A DNA stretch of 64,000 bases from Salinimonas profundi (GCF_014750655.1 NZ_JABBXD010000010.1:28181-92180); one strand, 5' to 3'. Positions 1 through 11,336 are shown, counted from the stretch's first letter. Program-made: numbers and translations. Notes: generated from the sequence alone by a model not told the origin.

Positions 1-1
1 G

Positions 2-1087
<1,086 letters not shown>

Positions 1088-1113
1088 TTTATGCTGTAGG
1101 GTGAGGACAATAC

Positions 1114-1803
1114 ATGATTAAATTTGAACAGGTGAGTAAAACCTACCCGGGCGGGCAGCGTGCATTAAGTAAAGTAAACTTTCATATCGCGCCTGGCGAA
1201 ATGGCGTTTCTGACCGGCCACTCCGGGGCAGGTAAAAGCACCCTGTTAAAGTTAATCAGTATTATGGAGCGCCCTACGGTCGGCAGAGTGCTTATCAACG
1301 GGCACGATCTCAACGTCATAAAGCGGCGTCAGATTGCCTATATCCGGCGCGATATCGGCATGATCTTTCAAAGCCATCAGTTATTAATGGATAAGTCCGT
1401 TTTTGACAATGTCGCGTTGCCGCTGATTATTGAAGGTTACACCCATAAAGAGACAACCCGACGCGTTCACGCTGCGCTAGATATGGTGGGCTTGCGCAAC
1501 AAAGCCAAAGATTTGCCAATTATGCTTTCCGGCGGTGAACAGCAACGGGTAGGTATTGCCCGCGCCGTCGTCAACAAGCCGCCGCTGTTGCTGGCTGACG
1601 AACCTACCGGTAATCTGGATCCGAAACTGTCGATGGAAATTGTCAGGTTGTTTGAAGATTTTAATCAGGCAGGCGTGTCCGTGCTAATTGCAACCCACGA
1701 CTTGGGTTTGATCGCCAGAATGCGTTATCGCACACTGACCCTCAAAGATGGGCGTATGATTACCGATGGGTTAAATGATGACCCGGAGGAGCTTTATTCA
1801 TGA
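1114..1803 (+). CDS. ftsE: Cell division ATP-binding protein FtsE
   Basis: FtsE is the ATPase of the FtsEX complex, which sits at the division septum and drives activation of peptidoglycan hydrolases through FtsX. At 229 residues it is close to the usual 222. Walker A (GHSGAGKS, 35-42), the Q-loop region IGMIFQ, the ABC signature LSGGEQQR (138-145) and Walker B LLLADEPT (158-165) are all present. A GGTGAGGA ribosome-binding site precedes the ATG. The stop codon overlaps the ftsX start by 4 bases (ATGA), so the two are translationally coupled. Confidence 0.97.
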   Translation: MIKFEQVSKTYPGGQRALSKVNFHIAPGEMAFLTGHSGAGKSTLLKLISIMERPTVGRVLINGHDLNVIKRRQIAYIRRDIGMIFQSHQLLMDKSVFDNVALPLIIEGYTHKETTRRVHAALDMVGLRNKAKDLPIMLSGGEQQRVGIARAVVNKPPLLLADEPTGNLDPKLSMEIVRLFEDFNQAGVSVLIATHDLGLIARMRYRTLTLKDGRMITDGLNDDPEELYS

Positions 1804-2780
1804 GCTTGTTATTTAAAGGCCGTCCGCAGGGCGCCAGTGATTCCCGGGTAGGCATCGTGCAGACGCTGGTGATGATATGCGTAGCGCATCTTCGCCAGGG
1901 GTTGTCATCGCTGGGCGAGTTATGGCGCCAGCCTGCCGCTTCCATTATGACGGTGGCTGTTTTAGGGCTTAGCATTACCCTGCCCAGTACCCTATATATA
2001 CTGGTAAAAAATACCGAGAAAATCAGTGCAGGGTGGGAGCAGGCCTCAGAGATATCTTTGTTTTTGAAACAGGGCACCAATGCTGCCAGTTCCCAGCAAC
2101 TGCTCACCCGGCTCAAAACCTGGCCGGAGATAGAAAGTGTGACCTATATTCCTGCTGACGAAGCGCTTAAGGAGTTTCAGCAGTTATCCGGTCTTGGCGA
2201 TGCCATGGCCTACCTTGAAGCCAACCCGTTACCCGATGTTGTACTGGTCACACCGGCCGAAAAATTTGTTGCGCCTGCTGCTGCACAGCGCTTGCTGGAG
2301 AAGCTAAAACAGCAGCGTGAAGTGGATGTGGGTAAACTGGATATCGAGTGGCTGGAGCGTCTTTATGGCTTACTGGACATAGCCCGGGAACTGGTCACAT
2401 TAATCGGAGGTTTGCTGTTTATCTCGGTGGTATTGATCATCGGCAACACGATCAGGCTGAACATTCTCAATAAAAAAGACGAAATCCTGGTAATGAAGCT
2501 GGTGGGGGCGACAGATGCATTCATTCATCGCCCCTTCTTATATACCGGCTTTTGGTACGGACTGCTGGGTGGTTTGATAGCATGGATGGCTGTGATTATT
2601 ATTTTATGGTGGATGGACAGCAGCATTCAGGCCTTTGCCTCGTTGTATCAAAAAGAGTTCAACATTACCGGTCTGACGGGTACGGCCTTATTTACCATGC
2701 TTGGGCTGTCAATCGGCCTCGGCTTAGTCGGCTCTTTGATTTCTGTGCAGCGACATGTCAGGGAAATAGAGCCTAAGTAG
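1800..2780 (+). CDS. ftsX: Cell division protein FtsX
   Basis: FtsX is the polytopic inner-membrane partner of FtsE. One hydrophobic segment lies near residues 50-70. A periplasmic domain of about 120 residues (roughly 75-195) would contact the hydrolase activator. Three more membrane segments follow near 200-225, 250-270 and 295-315. The charged stretch LNKKDEILVMKLVGA after the second segment is typical of FtsX. At 326 residues it is slightly shorter than the E. coli protein. It is the last gene of ftsYEX and its stop codon lies in the loop of a perfect inverted repeat. Confidence 0.95.
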   Translation: MSLLFKGRPQGASDSRVGIVQTLVMICVAHLRQGLSSLGELWRQPAASIMTVAVLGLSITLPSTLYILVKNTEKISAGWEQASEISLFLKQGTNAASSQQLLTRLKTWPEIESVTYIPADEALKEFQQLSGLGDAMAYLEANPLPDVVLVTPAEKFVAPAAAQRLLEKLKQQREVDVGKLDIEWLERLYGLLDIARELVTLIGGLLFISVVLIIGNTIRLNILNKKDEILVMKLVGATDAFIHRPFLYTGFWYGLLGGLIAWMAVIIILWWMDSSIQAFASLYQKEFNITGLTGTALFTMLGLSIGLGLVGSLISVQRHVREIEPK

Positions 2781-2789
2781 TAGGCTCTA
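2767..2789 (+). terminator. Perfect 9-bp hairpin at the end of ftsX
   Basis: TAGAGCCTA (2767-2775), a 5-base loop containing the ftsX stop codon, and TAGGCTCTA (2781-2789) form a perfect inverted repeat. No T-tract follows, so it may be a weak terminator or an mRNA 3' stabiliser. Confidence 0.55.
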
Positions 2790-2802
2790 CAATCGCCTCC
2801 TC

Positions 2803-4041
2803 CTAATTAAGCTGGGGGCGAGGGTAATGTGAGGAAATAGTTGCCCGAACACTGTTGCCCCAGACAATCGCCTGATTGTAGAGACTGTGAAGCAACTTTT
2901 GATCGATATCCAGCGCTTTAGATTGCTTTATAACATTCATCCACAATGCGCTTTCAAATGCTCTGACTAACGTCAGATAATGATTAAACTCACTGGATTT
3001 TCCCAACAGGGCATCATTCACTGTATCGGTGAGCGGTAGTTGTTTGACAATATCGAGCATGTCCCGATCTAACAGCGCGTCCAGTAATGAGAACAGTCCG
3101 ACTAAAAAGCCGATAGGCGGGTTTGTTTGTCGTTTACGATGCTGCGACAGCAGATCAAAGAATTTTGCTCTGACCAGCGACATATGAATCAGCTCGAGAG
3201 GTTTATCACTGCCAAGATGCGTGAGGGAAAGCAGCGCGATAAATTTTTTAATCTCAACCTCACCCATGTACGTCAGTGCATGTTTCAGTGACGTAATTTT
3301 GTAGCGCTTATTCACGGTCGGATTATTGATAAACTTAAGCAGCAGATAACTCAGTGCTGCGTCACGCTCGATGATGCCGTTAATACGGTTTAGATCGAAC
3401 TTCTCACTGCTACTTTCACCCATCAGCTCTACCAGACTCATTTTTGAGGCGGGTATCTGGCGTGCGATTCTCGCGGTAGGGGATGCGAAGAAATAGCCCT
3501 GGAAAAAGTCAAAGCCTAGATCTCTGCAGTCCTTAAAAACCTCATAATCGTTGACGTTATTTGCCACGAGCTGAACGTTTGCATCAGTAAATTGGCTGAT
3601 ACGCTTATGCGCCTGCTCTAAACGGATCTTGCTAATATCCACTTTGACAATATCCACCAGGGGTAATGCTTCATGATTACCGCTTAACATCATCGGATCG
3701 TCGAGGGCCAGTTTGAAACCAAGTTGTTTGATGTGTTCGCAGGCTTCACGCAAACCCGTTTCCTTGTATGGATTTTCGCCCAGCTCAACAACGACCTGCT
3801 CGGGATTAAGATTGGTGGGAAAGCGCGAGACCAGGGTTTCAGCACTGAAACTGATGAATGACTTTTTCTCGGCGCTCAAATCATCCAGTCCAAGTGGATT
3901 AAACTGTTCTATCAGATCTCTGGCTTTTTCAGAGGGCGGCTCTGGAAATGTACCGCCTTTGCCATCGCGGAACAGCAGTTCATAGGCAAACACATCCTTG
4001 TCCCGATCCAGAATGGGCTGTCGAGCTATAAACGCAAACAT
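2803..4041 (-). CDS. EAL-HDOD signalling protein, paralogue 1 (degenerate EAL)
   Basis: This 412-residue protein has an N-terminal EAL-like domain (about 1-200) and a C-terminal HDOD domain (about 200-400), the architecture of CdgJ/YuxH-type proteins. I chose the ATG at 4041 because GGGGA sits 6 bases upstream; the longer reading frame would need a TTG at 4056. The opening FAFIARQPIL and YELLFRDG are family hallmarks, and QGYFFASP marks the end of the EAL part. The place of the catalytic AEGVE motif reads ANNVN, so c-di-GMP hydrolysis is unlikely and a binding or scaffolding role is more probable. It shares many blocks with the next gene (PTVNKR.KI.SLKHALTYMGE), consistent with tandem duplication. 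Confidence 0.88.
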   Translation of the reverse strand: MFAFIARQPILDRDKDVFAYELLFRDGKGGTFPEPPSEKARDLIEQFNPLGLDDLSAEKKSFISFSAETLVSRFPTNLNPEQVVVELGENPYKETGLREACEHIKQLGFKLALDDPMMLSGNHEALPLVDIVKVDISKIRLEQAHKRISQFTDANVQLVANNVNDYEVFKDCRDLGFDFFQGYFFASPTARIARQIPASKMSLVELMGESSSEKFDLNRINGIIERDAALSYLLLKFINNPTVNKRYKITSLKHALTYMGEVEIKKFIALLSLTHLGSDKPLELIHMSLVRAKFFDLLSQHRKRQTNPPIGFLVGLFSLLDALLDRDMLDIVKQLPLTDTVNDALLGKSSEFNHYLTLVRAFESALWMNVIKQSKALDIDQKLLHSLYNQAIVWGNSVRATISSHYPRPQLN

Positions 4042-4148
4042 TTTTTTCCCCAACAATGAGCACGCGTTGCACGTCTCAGTTTTTTCAACATGATTTTTTC
4101 AACGGTTTACTCTACCTCACAGACTGTGCCGAATCCAGCACAAGCGTC

Positions 4149-5366
4149 TCAGGCGATGACCGGTGTATGAACGTGGTTCACCCAATTTAGCGCATCACTA
4201 TAATAGCGGTGTAACTCAGACTGGCTCAGCTTGTAATGCGCAGCAAATTGCTTAACGCCGGCCCACTGCGCCTGCTCAAAGTAACTTATCAGTTGTACGC
4301 AATGACGCAGCCAGCCCGGCTTTTTGCAAAGCGCCTGCTGAACGTCCTCATCCAGCGGGATCTTTTCAACTAATTCTTCCATTGGCTGACTGATTAATGC
4401 ATCAAGCAGAGAGAGTAGTCCCACCAGGAAGCCCGCATTCACATCAGCGTTGCTGGTACTGGCACATAATTGCTCGCAGAACTTAGCCCGTACTAATGAC
4501 ATCGTGAGCAGCTCATTCGGCTCATCTTTACACATGTTGGAAAGCGCCAGCAAAGCGATAAACTTTCTAAGTTCCTGTTCTCCCATGTATGTCAGAGCAT
4601 GCTGAAGAGAGGAAATTTTATTTCGTTTATTGACCAGCGGGTTGTTGATATACCGCAATAGCTGAAAAGTCAGGGCCGGGTCGCGCTCAATAATGGTCTT
4701 TATTTTCTGCATACTCAGCGCGGCAGACGCAGACTCACTCATAAGCTCCATCATCGTCAGTTGTCCGGCGGTAAACTGCTTGTGGCGAACAATTTCCGGC
4801 TTGGCCAGGTAATACCCCTGAAAATAGTCAAATCCCAGCGCCTGGTATTGATTAAATTCAGCGCGGGTCTCGACTTTCTCTGCCAATAGTTTAATACCGT
4901 TTTCCTTCAGGCCGGGCACCAATGCTGCAATTTTTTCATAGGGCGTTTCACGAATATCAAACTTTATAATACTGACGAAGGGCAGGAAGGGGGCCCACTT
5001 TTCGTCCAAATCGTAATCGTCCAGTGCGATTTGATAGCCCAGTTTTTTTAATTGGCGGCAGGCTTCAATTAACTCTACATTTATGTCCACGGATTCGAGG
5101 ATTTCAACCACTGTATGAGCAGGATCAAGCGAACGGGGAAAGTGGTTAATCAACGTATCCTGATGAAAGTTGATAAATGCCAGGTGTTTTCCGATAACTG
5201 CTTCAAGTCCAAGACTTAAATGCGTGGATGAGATAACCCGGGAGGTGGCCTCATCAGGGGATATATCCGGATAACTGTTTGACCTGCCGTCCCGAAAAAG
5301 TAGCTCGTAGGCGTACAGTTCATGATGAGCATTGAAGATTGGCTGACGTGCTACATAAGCAAACAT
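4149..5366 (-). CDS. EAL-HDOD signalling protein, paralogue 2
   Basis: This 405-residue protein has the same EAL-HDOD architecture as its downstream neighbour, beginning FAYVARQPIF and YELLFRDG. An AAGGAG ribosome-binding site stands 8 bases before the ATG. It keeps more EAL-like positions than paralogue 1: ExLxR within ELLFR, DDYD, and AEKVET in place of the usual AEGVET. The HDOD half contains SLQHALTYMGEQELRKF. The pair lies 107 bases apart on the minus strand between ftsX and rpoH, genes that are adjacent in many gammaproteobacteria. Homologues affect motility and c-di-GMP responses; the substrate or partner here is unknown. Confidence 0.88.
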   Translation of the reverse strand: MFAYVARQPIFNAHHELYAYELLFRDGRSNSYPDISPDEATSRVISSTHLSLGLEAVIGKHLAFINFHQDTLINHFPRSLDPAHTVVEILESVDINVELIEACRQLKKLGYQIALDDYDLDEKWAPFLPFVSIIKFDIRETPYEKIAALVPGLKENGIKLLAEKVETRAEFNQYQALGFDYFQGYYLAKPEIVRHKQFTAGQLTMMELMSESASAALSMQKIKTIIERDPALTFQLLRYINNPLVNKRNKISSLQHALTYMGEQELRKFIALLALSNMCKDEPNELLTMSLVRAKFCEQLCASTSNADVNAGFLVGLLSLLDALISQPMEELVEKIPLDEDVQQALCKKPGWLRHCVQLISYFEQAQWAGVKQFAAHYKLSQSELHRYYSDALNWVNHVHTPVIA

Positions 5367-5621
5367 CTTATAGCTCCTTGTTGAGTCAGCATGCTTTTAT
5401 TTACCGTGACTGTCATTGTTCAGTCATGGTGTAGTGGTACAGGCTTTGCTGTTTGATTACTATCATAAGGTAGAACCTGAAGCGGGGTATACCTTTTTGG
5501 CAGAGTTTTGTATTAAAATCTTCAGCGTGTGGTGTAACGGAAGATTTTGAAGGCTGCCCCATGGCAAAATAGCGTTGGGTACTTCAATACAGCAAAGGAA
5601 CTTTTCTTTATTTTTTCTGTC

Positions 5622-5649
5622 TTGATTATTGTCGTTTAGACACTATAAC
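5622..5649 (+). promoter_or_regulatory. Candidate sigma-70 promoter of rpoH
   Basis: TTGATT (5622-5627) and TATAAC (5644-5649) are separated by 16 bases, about 80 bases upstream of the rpoH start. The match is fair (4/6 and 5/6). The 368-base gap 5367-5734 also has to hold the divergent promoter of the EAL-HDOD pair; I see no other clear signal in it. Confidence 0.4.
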
Positions 5650-5734
5650 TATACATTGCGTTAAATACAGGTGCGGGATTCGCAATACAACGCTTATTTT
5701 GGTACGATAAAGTGCTTAAATAACTGAGGTGATT

Positions 5735-6589
5735 ATGAGCAACACAATGCAATCAATGGCCCTTTCGGTTCCTCAAAACGGTAGCATCGAAGGCTACATT
5801 CAGGCCGTCAGTTCTATCAATATGCTGACAGCGGAAGAGGAGCGGTCTCTGGCGTTGAAACTTCGCGAAGAGGACGATCTTGAGTCCGCGCGCAAGCTGG
5901 TTATGTCGCACCTGCGTTTCGTTGTGCATATTGCAAAATCCTATTCAGGCTATGGTTTGCCGCAGGCTGATTTAATTCAGGAAGGTAATATTGGTCTGAT
6001 GAAAGCGGTTAAGCGTTTCGACCCGTCGGTGGGTGTGCGTCTGGTTTCTTTCGCAGTTCACTGGATTAAAGCTGAGATTCACGAGTTTGTACTGAAGAAC
6101 TGGCGAATCGTTAAAGTTGCGACCACAAAAGCGCAGCGTAAATTGTTCTTCAATCTGCGTAAAGCGAAAAAGCGTCTGGGTTGGTTCACGCACGACGAAG
6201 TACAGACGGTTGCCAGCGAGCTGGGTGTCAGTACAAAAGAAGTGCTTCAGATGGAAGCGCGAATGAGTAGTCAGGATCAGGCATTCGATTTGAGCGCCGA
6301 TGATGATGAAAGCGGTAGCTTTGCGCCGGTTCAGTTTTTGGAAGACAAAAGCGCTGATGTAGAAACTGATGTCATTAATCAGGACTGGGACATGAACGCG
6401 AGTAAGCGTTTATACAGTGCAATTAAAATGCTGGATGACCGCAGTCAGGACATTATTGAAACGCGCTGGTTGGCTGATAATAAGATTACATTGCAGGATC
6501 TGGCTGATAAGTATCAGGTGTCTGCAGAGCGTGTTCGTCAGATTGAGAAGAACGCGATGAAAAAACTGCAGGCAGCAATGGTTGCTTAG
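5735..6589 (+). CDS. rpoH: RNA polymerase sigma-32 factor RpoH
   Basis: RpoH is the heat-shock sigma factor directing polymerase to chaperone and protease promoters. The protein is 284 residues. The likely start is ATG 5735 ([10 protein letters not shown]), because the in-frame GTG at 5729 lies inside the GAGGTG ribosome-binding site. Region 2 contains [19 protein letters not shown] and [17 protein letters not shown]. The sigma-32-specific RpoH box appears as [17 protein letters not shown] near 130-147. The region 4.2 helix-turn-helix is at the C-terminus ([16 protein letters not shown]). hslVU, with a sigma-32-like promoter, lies 12 kb away and is a likely target. Confidence 0.97.
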   Translation: MSNTMQSMALSVPQNGSIEGYIQAVSSINMLTAEEERSLALKLREEDDLESARKLVMSHLRFVVHIAKSYSGYGLPQADLIQEGNIGLMKAVKRFDPSVGVRLVSFAVHWIKAEIHEFVLKNWRIVKVATTKAQRKLFFNLRKAKKRLGWFTHDEVQTVASELGVSTKEVLQMEARMSSQDQAFDLSADDDESGSFAPVQFLEDKSADVETDVINQDWDMNASKRLYSAIKMLDDRSQDIIETRWLADNKITLQDLADKYQVSAERVRQIEKNAMKKLQAAMVA

Positions 6590-6603
6590 TTTTTTCAACA
6601 GAT

Positions 6604-6630
6604 AAAAAAAGCGCCGTAGGCGCTTTTTTT
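6604..6630 (+). terminator. Bidirectional intrinsic terminator between rpoH and purT
   Basis: GCGCC (6611-6615), loop GTA and GGCGC (6619-6623) are flanked by seven A residues before and seven T residues after, so the hairpin can terminate both convergent genes. Confidence 0.92.
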
Positions 6631-6641
6631 GTGTCTGAAAT

Positions 6642-7826
6642 TTAATTCAGTTTTACTGAGATAGCATCAACAATATGGAGCGCCTTTGCTTTAGCATCGT
6701 CAACGCTCATGGCTTTGGCCAACGCAACGCCCATTCTGCGCTTACCTGCCACGGCTGGTTTACCAAATAATCTGAGATCGCTGTGGGGCTGAGTCAGTGC
6801 AGAAGCTAAATTCGAATAGCTAACATTCTGACTATTGCCCTCTACTACTAATGCGGCAGACGCAGCGGGCCCATCACAGGTGATCATAGGAATGGGGAGT
6901 CCCAAAAAGGCTCTGGCATGCAGCGCGAACTCCGACAGATTCTGGGAAATTAACGTCACCAGACCGGTATCGTGAGGTCGGGGTGAGACTTCACTAAATA
7001 TGACATCATTCCCTCTAACAAAAAGCTCTACTCCGAATAAACCATTGCCGCCCAAAGCTTCGGTGATAGTCGCTGCTATAAAATGTGCCTTTTCCAGCGC
7101 ATCAGCGGACATCATCTGAGGCTGCCAGGAAACCTGATAATCACCGTCTTTCTGGGTATGGCCTATAGGCACACAAAACTGTGTTGAACCCTGGGATCGA
7201 ACGGTCAGTAATGTGACTTCATAATCAAATGCTATCGCACCTTCGACAATCACTTTGCCGTTTCCTGCCCGACCACCTTCCTGAGCGTAATGCCAGGCCG
7301 CCTCTAACTGGCTTTGGTCAGTGATATAGGACTGGCCTTTGCCTGATGAGCTCATGATTGGTTTTACAAAACATGGGTAGCCAATACTGTTAACGGCATG
7401 CCTGAAGTTTTCCCAGTTTTCAGCAAATTCAAACGGGGAGGTTGGCAAACCCAGAGTTTCCGCAGCGAGTCGGCGAATTCCTTCACGATTCATCGTCAAA
7501 TGTGCGGCGTTTGCACTGGGAACAACGTTAAATCCCTTGGCTTCAAGTTCAAGCAGGGTGGCGGTGGCAATGGCTTCTACTTCAGGAACAATAAAGTCAG
7601 GCTGGTGTTGTTCAACGGCTTGCTTTAATGCGTCGGCATCCAGCATGGAGAAGATTTCACATTGCTGAGCAACCTGCATCGCCGGTGCATCAGCATAGCT
7701 GTCACACGCAATGACCTGACAACCAAGGCGAATGCATTCAATAGCAACCTCTTTGCCCAGCTCACCACTGCCCAATAGCATGACTTTTGTCGCTGATGTG
7801 GTAAACGGTGTGCCGATGGCAGTCAT
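6642..7826 (-). CDS. purT: Formate-dependent phosphoribosylglycinamide formyltransferase PurT
   Basis: PurT makes formyl-GAR from GAR, formate and ATP, the folate-independent route for the third step of purine synthesis. It is a 394-residue ATP-grasp protein, close to E. coli's 392. The N-terminal [17 protein letters not shown] is the PurT/PurK-type nucleotide fold. The ATP-grasp part includes [27 protein letters not shown] and [19 protein letters not shown], near-identical blocks in known PurT. It overlaps the upstream GNAT-thioesterase gene by 4 bases (ATGA), implying co-transcription. The rpoH/purT terminator closes the operon. Confidence 0.97.
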   Translation of the reverse strand: MTAIGTPFTTSATKVMLLGSGELGKEVAIECIRLGCQVIACDSYADAPAMQVAQQCEIFSMLDADALKQAVEQHQPDFIVPEVEAIATATLLELEAKGFNVVPSANAAHLTMNREGIRRLAAETLGLPTSPFEFAENWENFRHAVNSIGYPCFVKPIMSSSGKGQSYITDQSQLEAAWHYAQEGGRAGNGKVIVEGAIAFDYEVTLLTVRSQGSTQFCVPIGHTQKDGDYQVSWQPQMMSADALEKAHFIAATITEALGGNGLFGVELFVRGNDVIFSEVSPRPHDTGLVTLISQNLSEFALHARAFLGLPIPMITCDGPAASAALVVEGNSQNVSYSNLASALTQPHSDLRLFGKPAVAGKRRMGVALAKAMSVDDAKAKALHIVDAISVKLN

Positions 7827-8737
7827 GGTTTTTCTCCAGCTGGTGGTGGTATTACGTAATATACCCCTTTAAATTCAGCAACTGGATTATCACCATCAAG
7901 AATATCGACATGCAGAATAAAGCGCGTTTTTTTGTTTTTTTCCAGATTGACATATTTGCCGGCTAACGATTCGACGTTGCATATTCCTCTTGGCTTCATC
8001 GTCACGGGCTTGTGGTAGTGAATATCCCCGTCACCCAGTACAATATCTCCGTCTAGCTGTCTTTCCTTCAATTGCAGATAAAGCAAACCCCAGCCGGTCA
8101 GGGTCGCCAGTGAAAAAATGCTGCCAGCGAACATGGTGCCATGCACGTTAATATTTTTGTTGAGTGAAGCGCGGGTTTCCAGGGTATTACCGCTGTACAT
8201 GTGCAGTTTTATGCCCATATGCTCGGTAATAGGAATCGTGTCTGTCCAGGTTTTCTGTAATTCTTTACACCATTTGGGGTGCAGAATTAATGAACTGGGA
8301 TCAGACAGCTTTTTAACCATCTGTTGACGTTTCAGCATGCCCAACTCGTTAGGCGCTTCCCGCTCGATTACGAACCCGCAGGACGAGAAAAATTCGATAG
8401 AGGTTTCCCGGCTGTTGGTCACCGCACGCACCGCGCCCATCTCCCGCGCCACGTTTTCAAGAGCACCAAGCATCATCTGACCTAAGCCGCGACGATGATA
8501 ATCTGAATGAACCGCGATATGCCGGATTTGCGCTTCCTCTGCGGTGTTTAAGTGAACGCGTCCACAGGCGACGATGTCGCCCCGACCGTTCACCAGCATC
8601 CGGTGTTCAGCAACCTGCTCATATTCGTCTTTCTCTGAACCGGGAGGGAAATTCCACGGCTGACGAAGATACGTCCAGCGAAAAGTAAAGTACCTCTCAA
8701 GCTGCTCTTCGGTTTCTGGTGTCACAACTCTGAACAC
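7823..8737 (-). CDS. GNAT acetyltransferase - hotdog thioesterase fusion (YiiD family)
   Basis: This 304-residue two-domain protein starts at GTG 8737, with CGGGG upstream as ribosome-binding site. Residues about 1-145 are a GNAT acetyltransferase fold, with the acyl-CoA loop region [14 protein letters not shown]. Residues about 155-300 are a YiiD_C hotdog thioesterase-like domain ([26 protein letters not shown]). The domain order matches E. coli YiiD, which I recall being reassigned to malonyl-ACP decarboxylation for fatty acid initiation; that is from memory and the role here is inferred. It overlaps purT by 4 bases and lies 121 bases downstream of dtd. Confidence 0.85.
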   Translation of the reverse strand: MFRVVTPETEEQLERYFTFRWTYLRQPWNFPPGSEKDEYEQVAEHRMLVNGRGDIVACGRVHLNTAEEAQIRHIAVHSDYHRRGLGQMMLGALENVAREMGAVRAVTNSRETSIEFFSSCGFVIEREAPNELGMLKRQQMVKKLSDPSSLILHPKWCKELQKTWTDTIPITEHMGIKLHMYSGNTLETRASLNKNINVHGTMFAGSIFSLATLTGWGLLYLQLKERQLDGDIVLGDGDIHYHKPVTMKPRGICNVESLAGKYVNLEKNKKTRFILHVDILDGDNPVAEFKGVYYVIPPPAGEKP

Positions 8738-8858
8738 ATATACCCCGACATTTGTTGAAGTGCGTCAGCCATTTAACCTTATGGTTGGGCTGGTAACAAG
8801 CTTTTATGAATAATGGGTGCCTGGCGTCTGACATGAATCTGGCGCAAAAGTGGCAGGG

Positions 8859-9296
8859 CTAGAACGTAAACTGAAAAGTAACCGGGCCGTCATTGATCAA
8901 CGCAACCTGCATATCGGCCCCGAATTGACCGGTTTCAACCTGCAGGCCTGCTTGCGTTAAGGCAGTAACCGTTTCATTATAAATTGCTTCACCATGCGCA
9001 GGAGAAGCACCGCGGGAAAAGCCCGGGCGATTACCTTTTTGCGTATCAGCCACCAGGGTAAATTGGGAAACCAGCAGAATTTTTCCCTGTGCCTGCTGAA
9101 TATCAAGGTTCATTTTGCCTTCTTCATCACTGAAAAGGCGGTAGTTAGCCAGCTTTCTGACCAGTTTCTGAATCTGCGTATGGTCGTCGTCTTTTTCAAC
9201 GCCCAGTAGCACCAGCATACCGCGGTCGATTTCACCAATTGTCTTGTCTTCAACCGTCACGCTGGCTTGCGAGACCCTTTGTATCAGTGCAATCAT
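8859..9296 (-). CDS. dtd: D-aminoacyl-tRNA deacylase Dtd
   Basis: Dtd hydrolyses D-amino acids mischarged on tRNA. From ATG 9296 the protein is 145 residues, the family length; the open frame extends 15 codons upstream inside pip and was not used. [13 protein letters not shown] at the N-terminus, LLVSQFTL (Ser-Gln motif) and the Gly-cis-Pro-bearing NDGPVTFQF at the C-terminus are diagnostic. The start overlaps the pip stop by 4 bases (ATGA), so translation is coupled. Confidence 0.96.
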   Translation of the reverse strand: MIALIQRVSQASVTVEDKTIGEIDRGMLVLLGVEKDDDHTQIQKLVRKLANYRLFSDEEGKMNLDIQQAQGKILLVSQFTLVADTQKGNRPGFSRGASPAHGEAIYNETVTALTQAGLQVETGQFGADMQVALINDGPVTFQFTF

Positions 9297-10267
9297 AATG
9301 TCCCCTGTAATGCTCTGGACATATCCCGGGTGGCGCTGCACAGTTTGAGCGCTATGCCACCTTCACTGGTACTGTGACCGGCGCCAGAAACGATATGCAA
9401 ATCACTTTGTGACCAGGCTTTATGTAATTGCCAGGCGGCTTCGGTTTTACAAATAACATCGTACCGGCCATGCACAATAGCACCGGGGATATGCGCTATT
9501 TTGTGAATATTATCAAGAATGTAGTTTTCTTCAATGAAGCACCGGTTGAGCAAATAGTGGCACTCCAGTTTAGCCAGGCACGTTACCAGCGACAGCGGAT
9601 AATGTGTAGTAAAGTCACCGGTTCCCGGTGGCAGGTAGAGCCGCGATAAGCGCTCCTCCCAGATATACCAGCGTTTCAGTGCAGCAAGGCGTATCGCCTC
9701 ATTTTCATCATCAAATTGCTGCTGATAACGCTGACAGATTGTCTCTACGGTAAGCGGTTCATCAATGCCCTCAACAAATACCTCGTAGTGTTCAGGGTAA
9801 AGCTGTGCACCACCGCCACAAGGCTCCAGATACCACTTACGGTCCGCTTCACGGCCCAGAAACACGCCTCGCACTATAATCCCAAGTATGCTCTGCGGGT
9901 TTTTAATGGCCGCAAGCAGGGCAAGCGTAGCACCCCAGGACCCCCCAAACAGAACCCAGCGCTCAATGTTAAGTTTCTTGCGTAATATTTCGATGTCGTT
10001 GAGGGTATTTTGTGTGGTATTTCCTTTAAGACTGCCAAACGGACGAGAGCGGCCGCACCCACGTTGCTCAAAGGCGATAATATGATAGCGATTCGCATCG
10101 AAAAAGCGTCGGTAATTCGGCGATAACCCAGCACCAGGGCCGCCGTGCAGATAAAGCACCGGAATACCATCCGGATTCCCACTCTGTTCGTAGTAAAGCT
10201 CACAGTCATCGGCAGTTTTGACGTAACCACTGGTGTAACTTCCGATGTCGGGATAAAGTCGTTTCAT
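9293..10267 (-). CDS. pip: Prolyl aminopeptidase (proline iminopeptidase)
   Basis: Pip is a cytoplasmic alpha/beta-hydrolase (family S33) that removes N-terminal proline from peptides. It has 324 residues, near the usual 313-323. [10 protein letters not shown] forms the oxyanion-hole region, [11 protein letters not shown] carries the nucleophile Ser near residue 110, and [10 protein letters not shown] and GAGHS carry the acid and His. GRSRPFGS and the cap domain around [11 protein letters not shown] also fit Pip. It is the first gene of the minus-strand run pip-dtd. Confidence 0.94.
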   Translation of the reverse strand: MKRLYPDIGSYTSGYVKTADDCELYYEQSGNPDGIPVLYLHGGPGAGLSPNYRRFFDANRYHIIAFEQRGCGRSRPFGSLKGNTTQNTLNDIEILRKKLNIERWVLFGGSWGATLALLAAIKNPQSILGIIVRGVFLGREADRKWYLEPCGGGAQLYPEHYEVFVEGIDEPLTVETICQRYQQQFDDENEAIRLAALKRWYIWEERLSRLYLPPGTGDFTTHYPLSLVTCLAKLECHYLLNRCFIEENYILDNIHKIAHIPGAIVHGRYDVICKTEAAWQLHKAWSQSDLHIVSGAGHSTSEGGIALKLCSATRDMSRALQGTL

Positions 10268-10414
10268 TTTGTTACAGCGTATTGTTCTACTGTCGAATTT
10301 GGTTTAGTTTTTCAGTTAACCATACGTATTAGGTAGTGAAAAGCTAACATCATGCTATTTCTCTACTATACGCATCTTTAATTTTTGTATGCAAACTATT
10401 TCATGAGGGTCGTT

Positions 10415-10657
10415 ATGTCAGGACAAGGTTCGGGCGGGAATGTAATTGCTGCGTTGTGCAATTTTTTTATACCGGGACTAGGCCATTTATTACAGGGCAG
10501 AGTATTAAAAGCACTCATGTTTTTTCTGGTAACCGGCGCGTGTTACGCACTGGCTGCCACAGTAATTTTTATCTTCCTATGGCCGGTCGGCGCAATCTTC
10601 CACCTGTGGGCTATCATTGACGCCGCTGTCTATAAGGGACCAGATGCGAGGTTATAA
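10415..10657 (+). CDS. Small TM2-like membrane protein
   Basis: This is an 80-residue protein. I use ATG 10415 because GAGGGT lies just upstream; the longer frame would need a TTG at 10385. Two hydrophobic segments (about 10-30 and 38-62) flank the short motif FIPGLGHLLQGR, which resembles the turn of TM2-domain proteins. No catalytic residues are apparent. The stop overlaps the next start by one base (TAATG), so it is expressed with the DUF2959 lipoprotein. Its function is unknown. Confidence 0.75.
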   Translation: MSGQGSGGNVIAALCNFFIPGLGHLLQGRVLKALMFFLVTGACYALAATVIFIFLWPVGAIFHLWAIIDAAVYKGPDARL

Positions 10658-11301
10658 TGCTTAAGAATTTACTCGTTGCCAGCTCACTGGCATTGACGGT
10701 TAGTCTGGCAGGGTGCCAGTCTGCTTACTATTCTGCCTGGGAGCAGGTCGGTGTTGAAAAGCGGGATATCATGGTAGATCGCGTTGAAGATGCCAAAGAA
10801 TCCCAGGAAGAAGCGCAGGAACAATTCAGTTCAGCGCTGGAAGAGTTCAGCGCGTTGGTAAACTTCGACGGTGGTGACTTGGAAGATGTCTACAACTCAT
10901 TGAACGATGAGTATGAAGACAGCAAATCCGCGGCTGAAGATGTCAGCAATCGCATTAATAAAGTGCAGAGCGTGGCAGAAGCGCTGTTTGATGAATGGGA
11001 AGAAGAACTGGACGAGTACGAAAACACCACGCTGCGCCGTGAGAGCGAAAGCAAGCTGCGCCAGACCCGCCAGCGCTACGAAGATATGCTACGCGCGATG
11101 CGCAACGCCGAAGGCAAAATGGATCCCGTATTGCAGCGTTTGCAGGATAACGTGTTGTACCTGAAGCATAATCTGAATGCTAATGCGATTGGCGCGTTGC
11201 AGGGTGAGCTAACAACCATCCGCGGTGATGTGGATACACTTCTTGCCGAAATGAGTAAAGCCATCTCTGAATCAGATGCGTTTATCGCCTCTATGCGATA
11301 G
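10657..11301 (+). CDS. DUF2959 family lipoprotein
   Basis: This is a 214-residue envelope protein. The N-terminus is a lipoprotein signal with lipobox LAGC (Cys at about residue 20). The rest is acidic, helical and rich in Glu/Gln/Lys heptads (roughly 35-200), suggesting long coiled coils. It matches DUF2959, a family common in marine gammaproteobacteria and without a known function. It is translationally coupled to the preceding TM2-like gene. Confidence 0.85.
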   Translation: MLKNLLVASSLALTVSLAGCQSAYYSAWEQVGVEKRDIMVDRVEDAKESQEEAQEQFSSALEEFSALVNFDGGDLEDVYNSLNDEYEDSKSAAEDVSNRINKVQSVAEALFDEWEEELDEYENTTLRRESESKLRQTRQRYEDMLRAMRNAEGKMDPVLQRLQDNVLYLKHNLNANAIGALQGELTTIRGDVDTLLAEMSKAISESDAFIASMR

Positions 11302-11309
11302 CACACTAT

Positions 11310-11336
11310 ACTCCCCGCTGTTACTCAGTGGGGAGT
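11310..11336 (+). terminator. Hairpin between DUF2959 gene and yihY-like gene
   Basis: ACTCCCCGCTG (11310-11320), loop TTACT and CAGTGGGGAGT form an 11-bp stem with one G-U pair. It lies between two convergent genes and covers the yihY-like stop codon. There is no T-tract. Confidence 0.6.
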
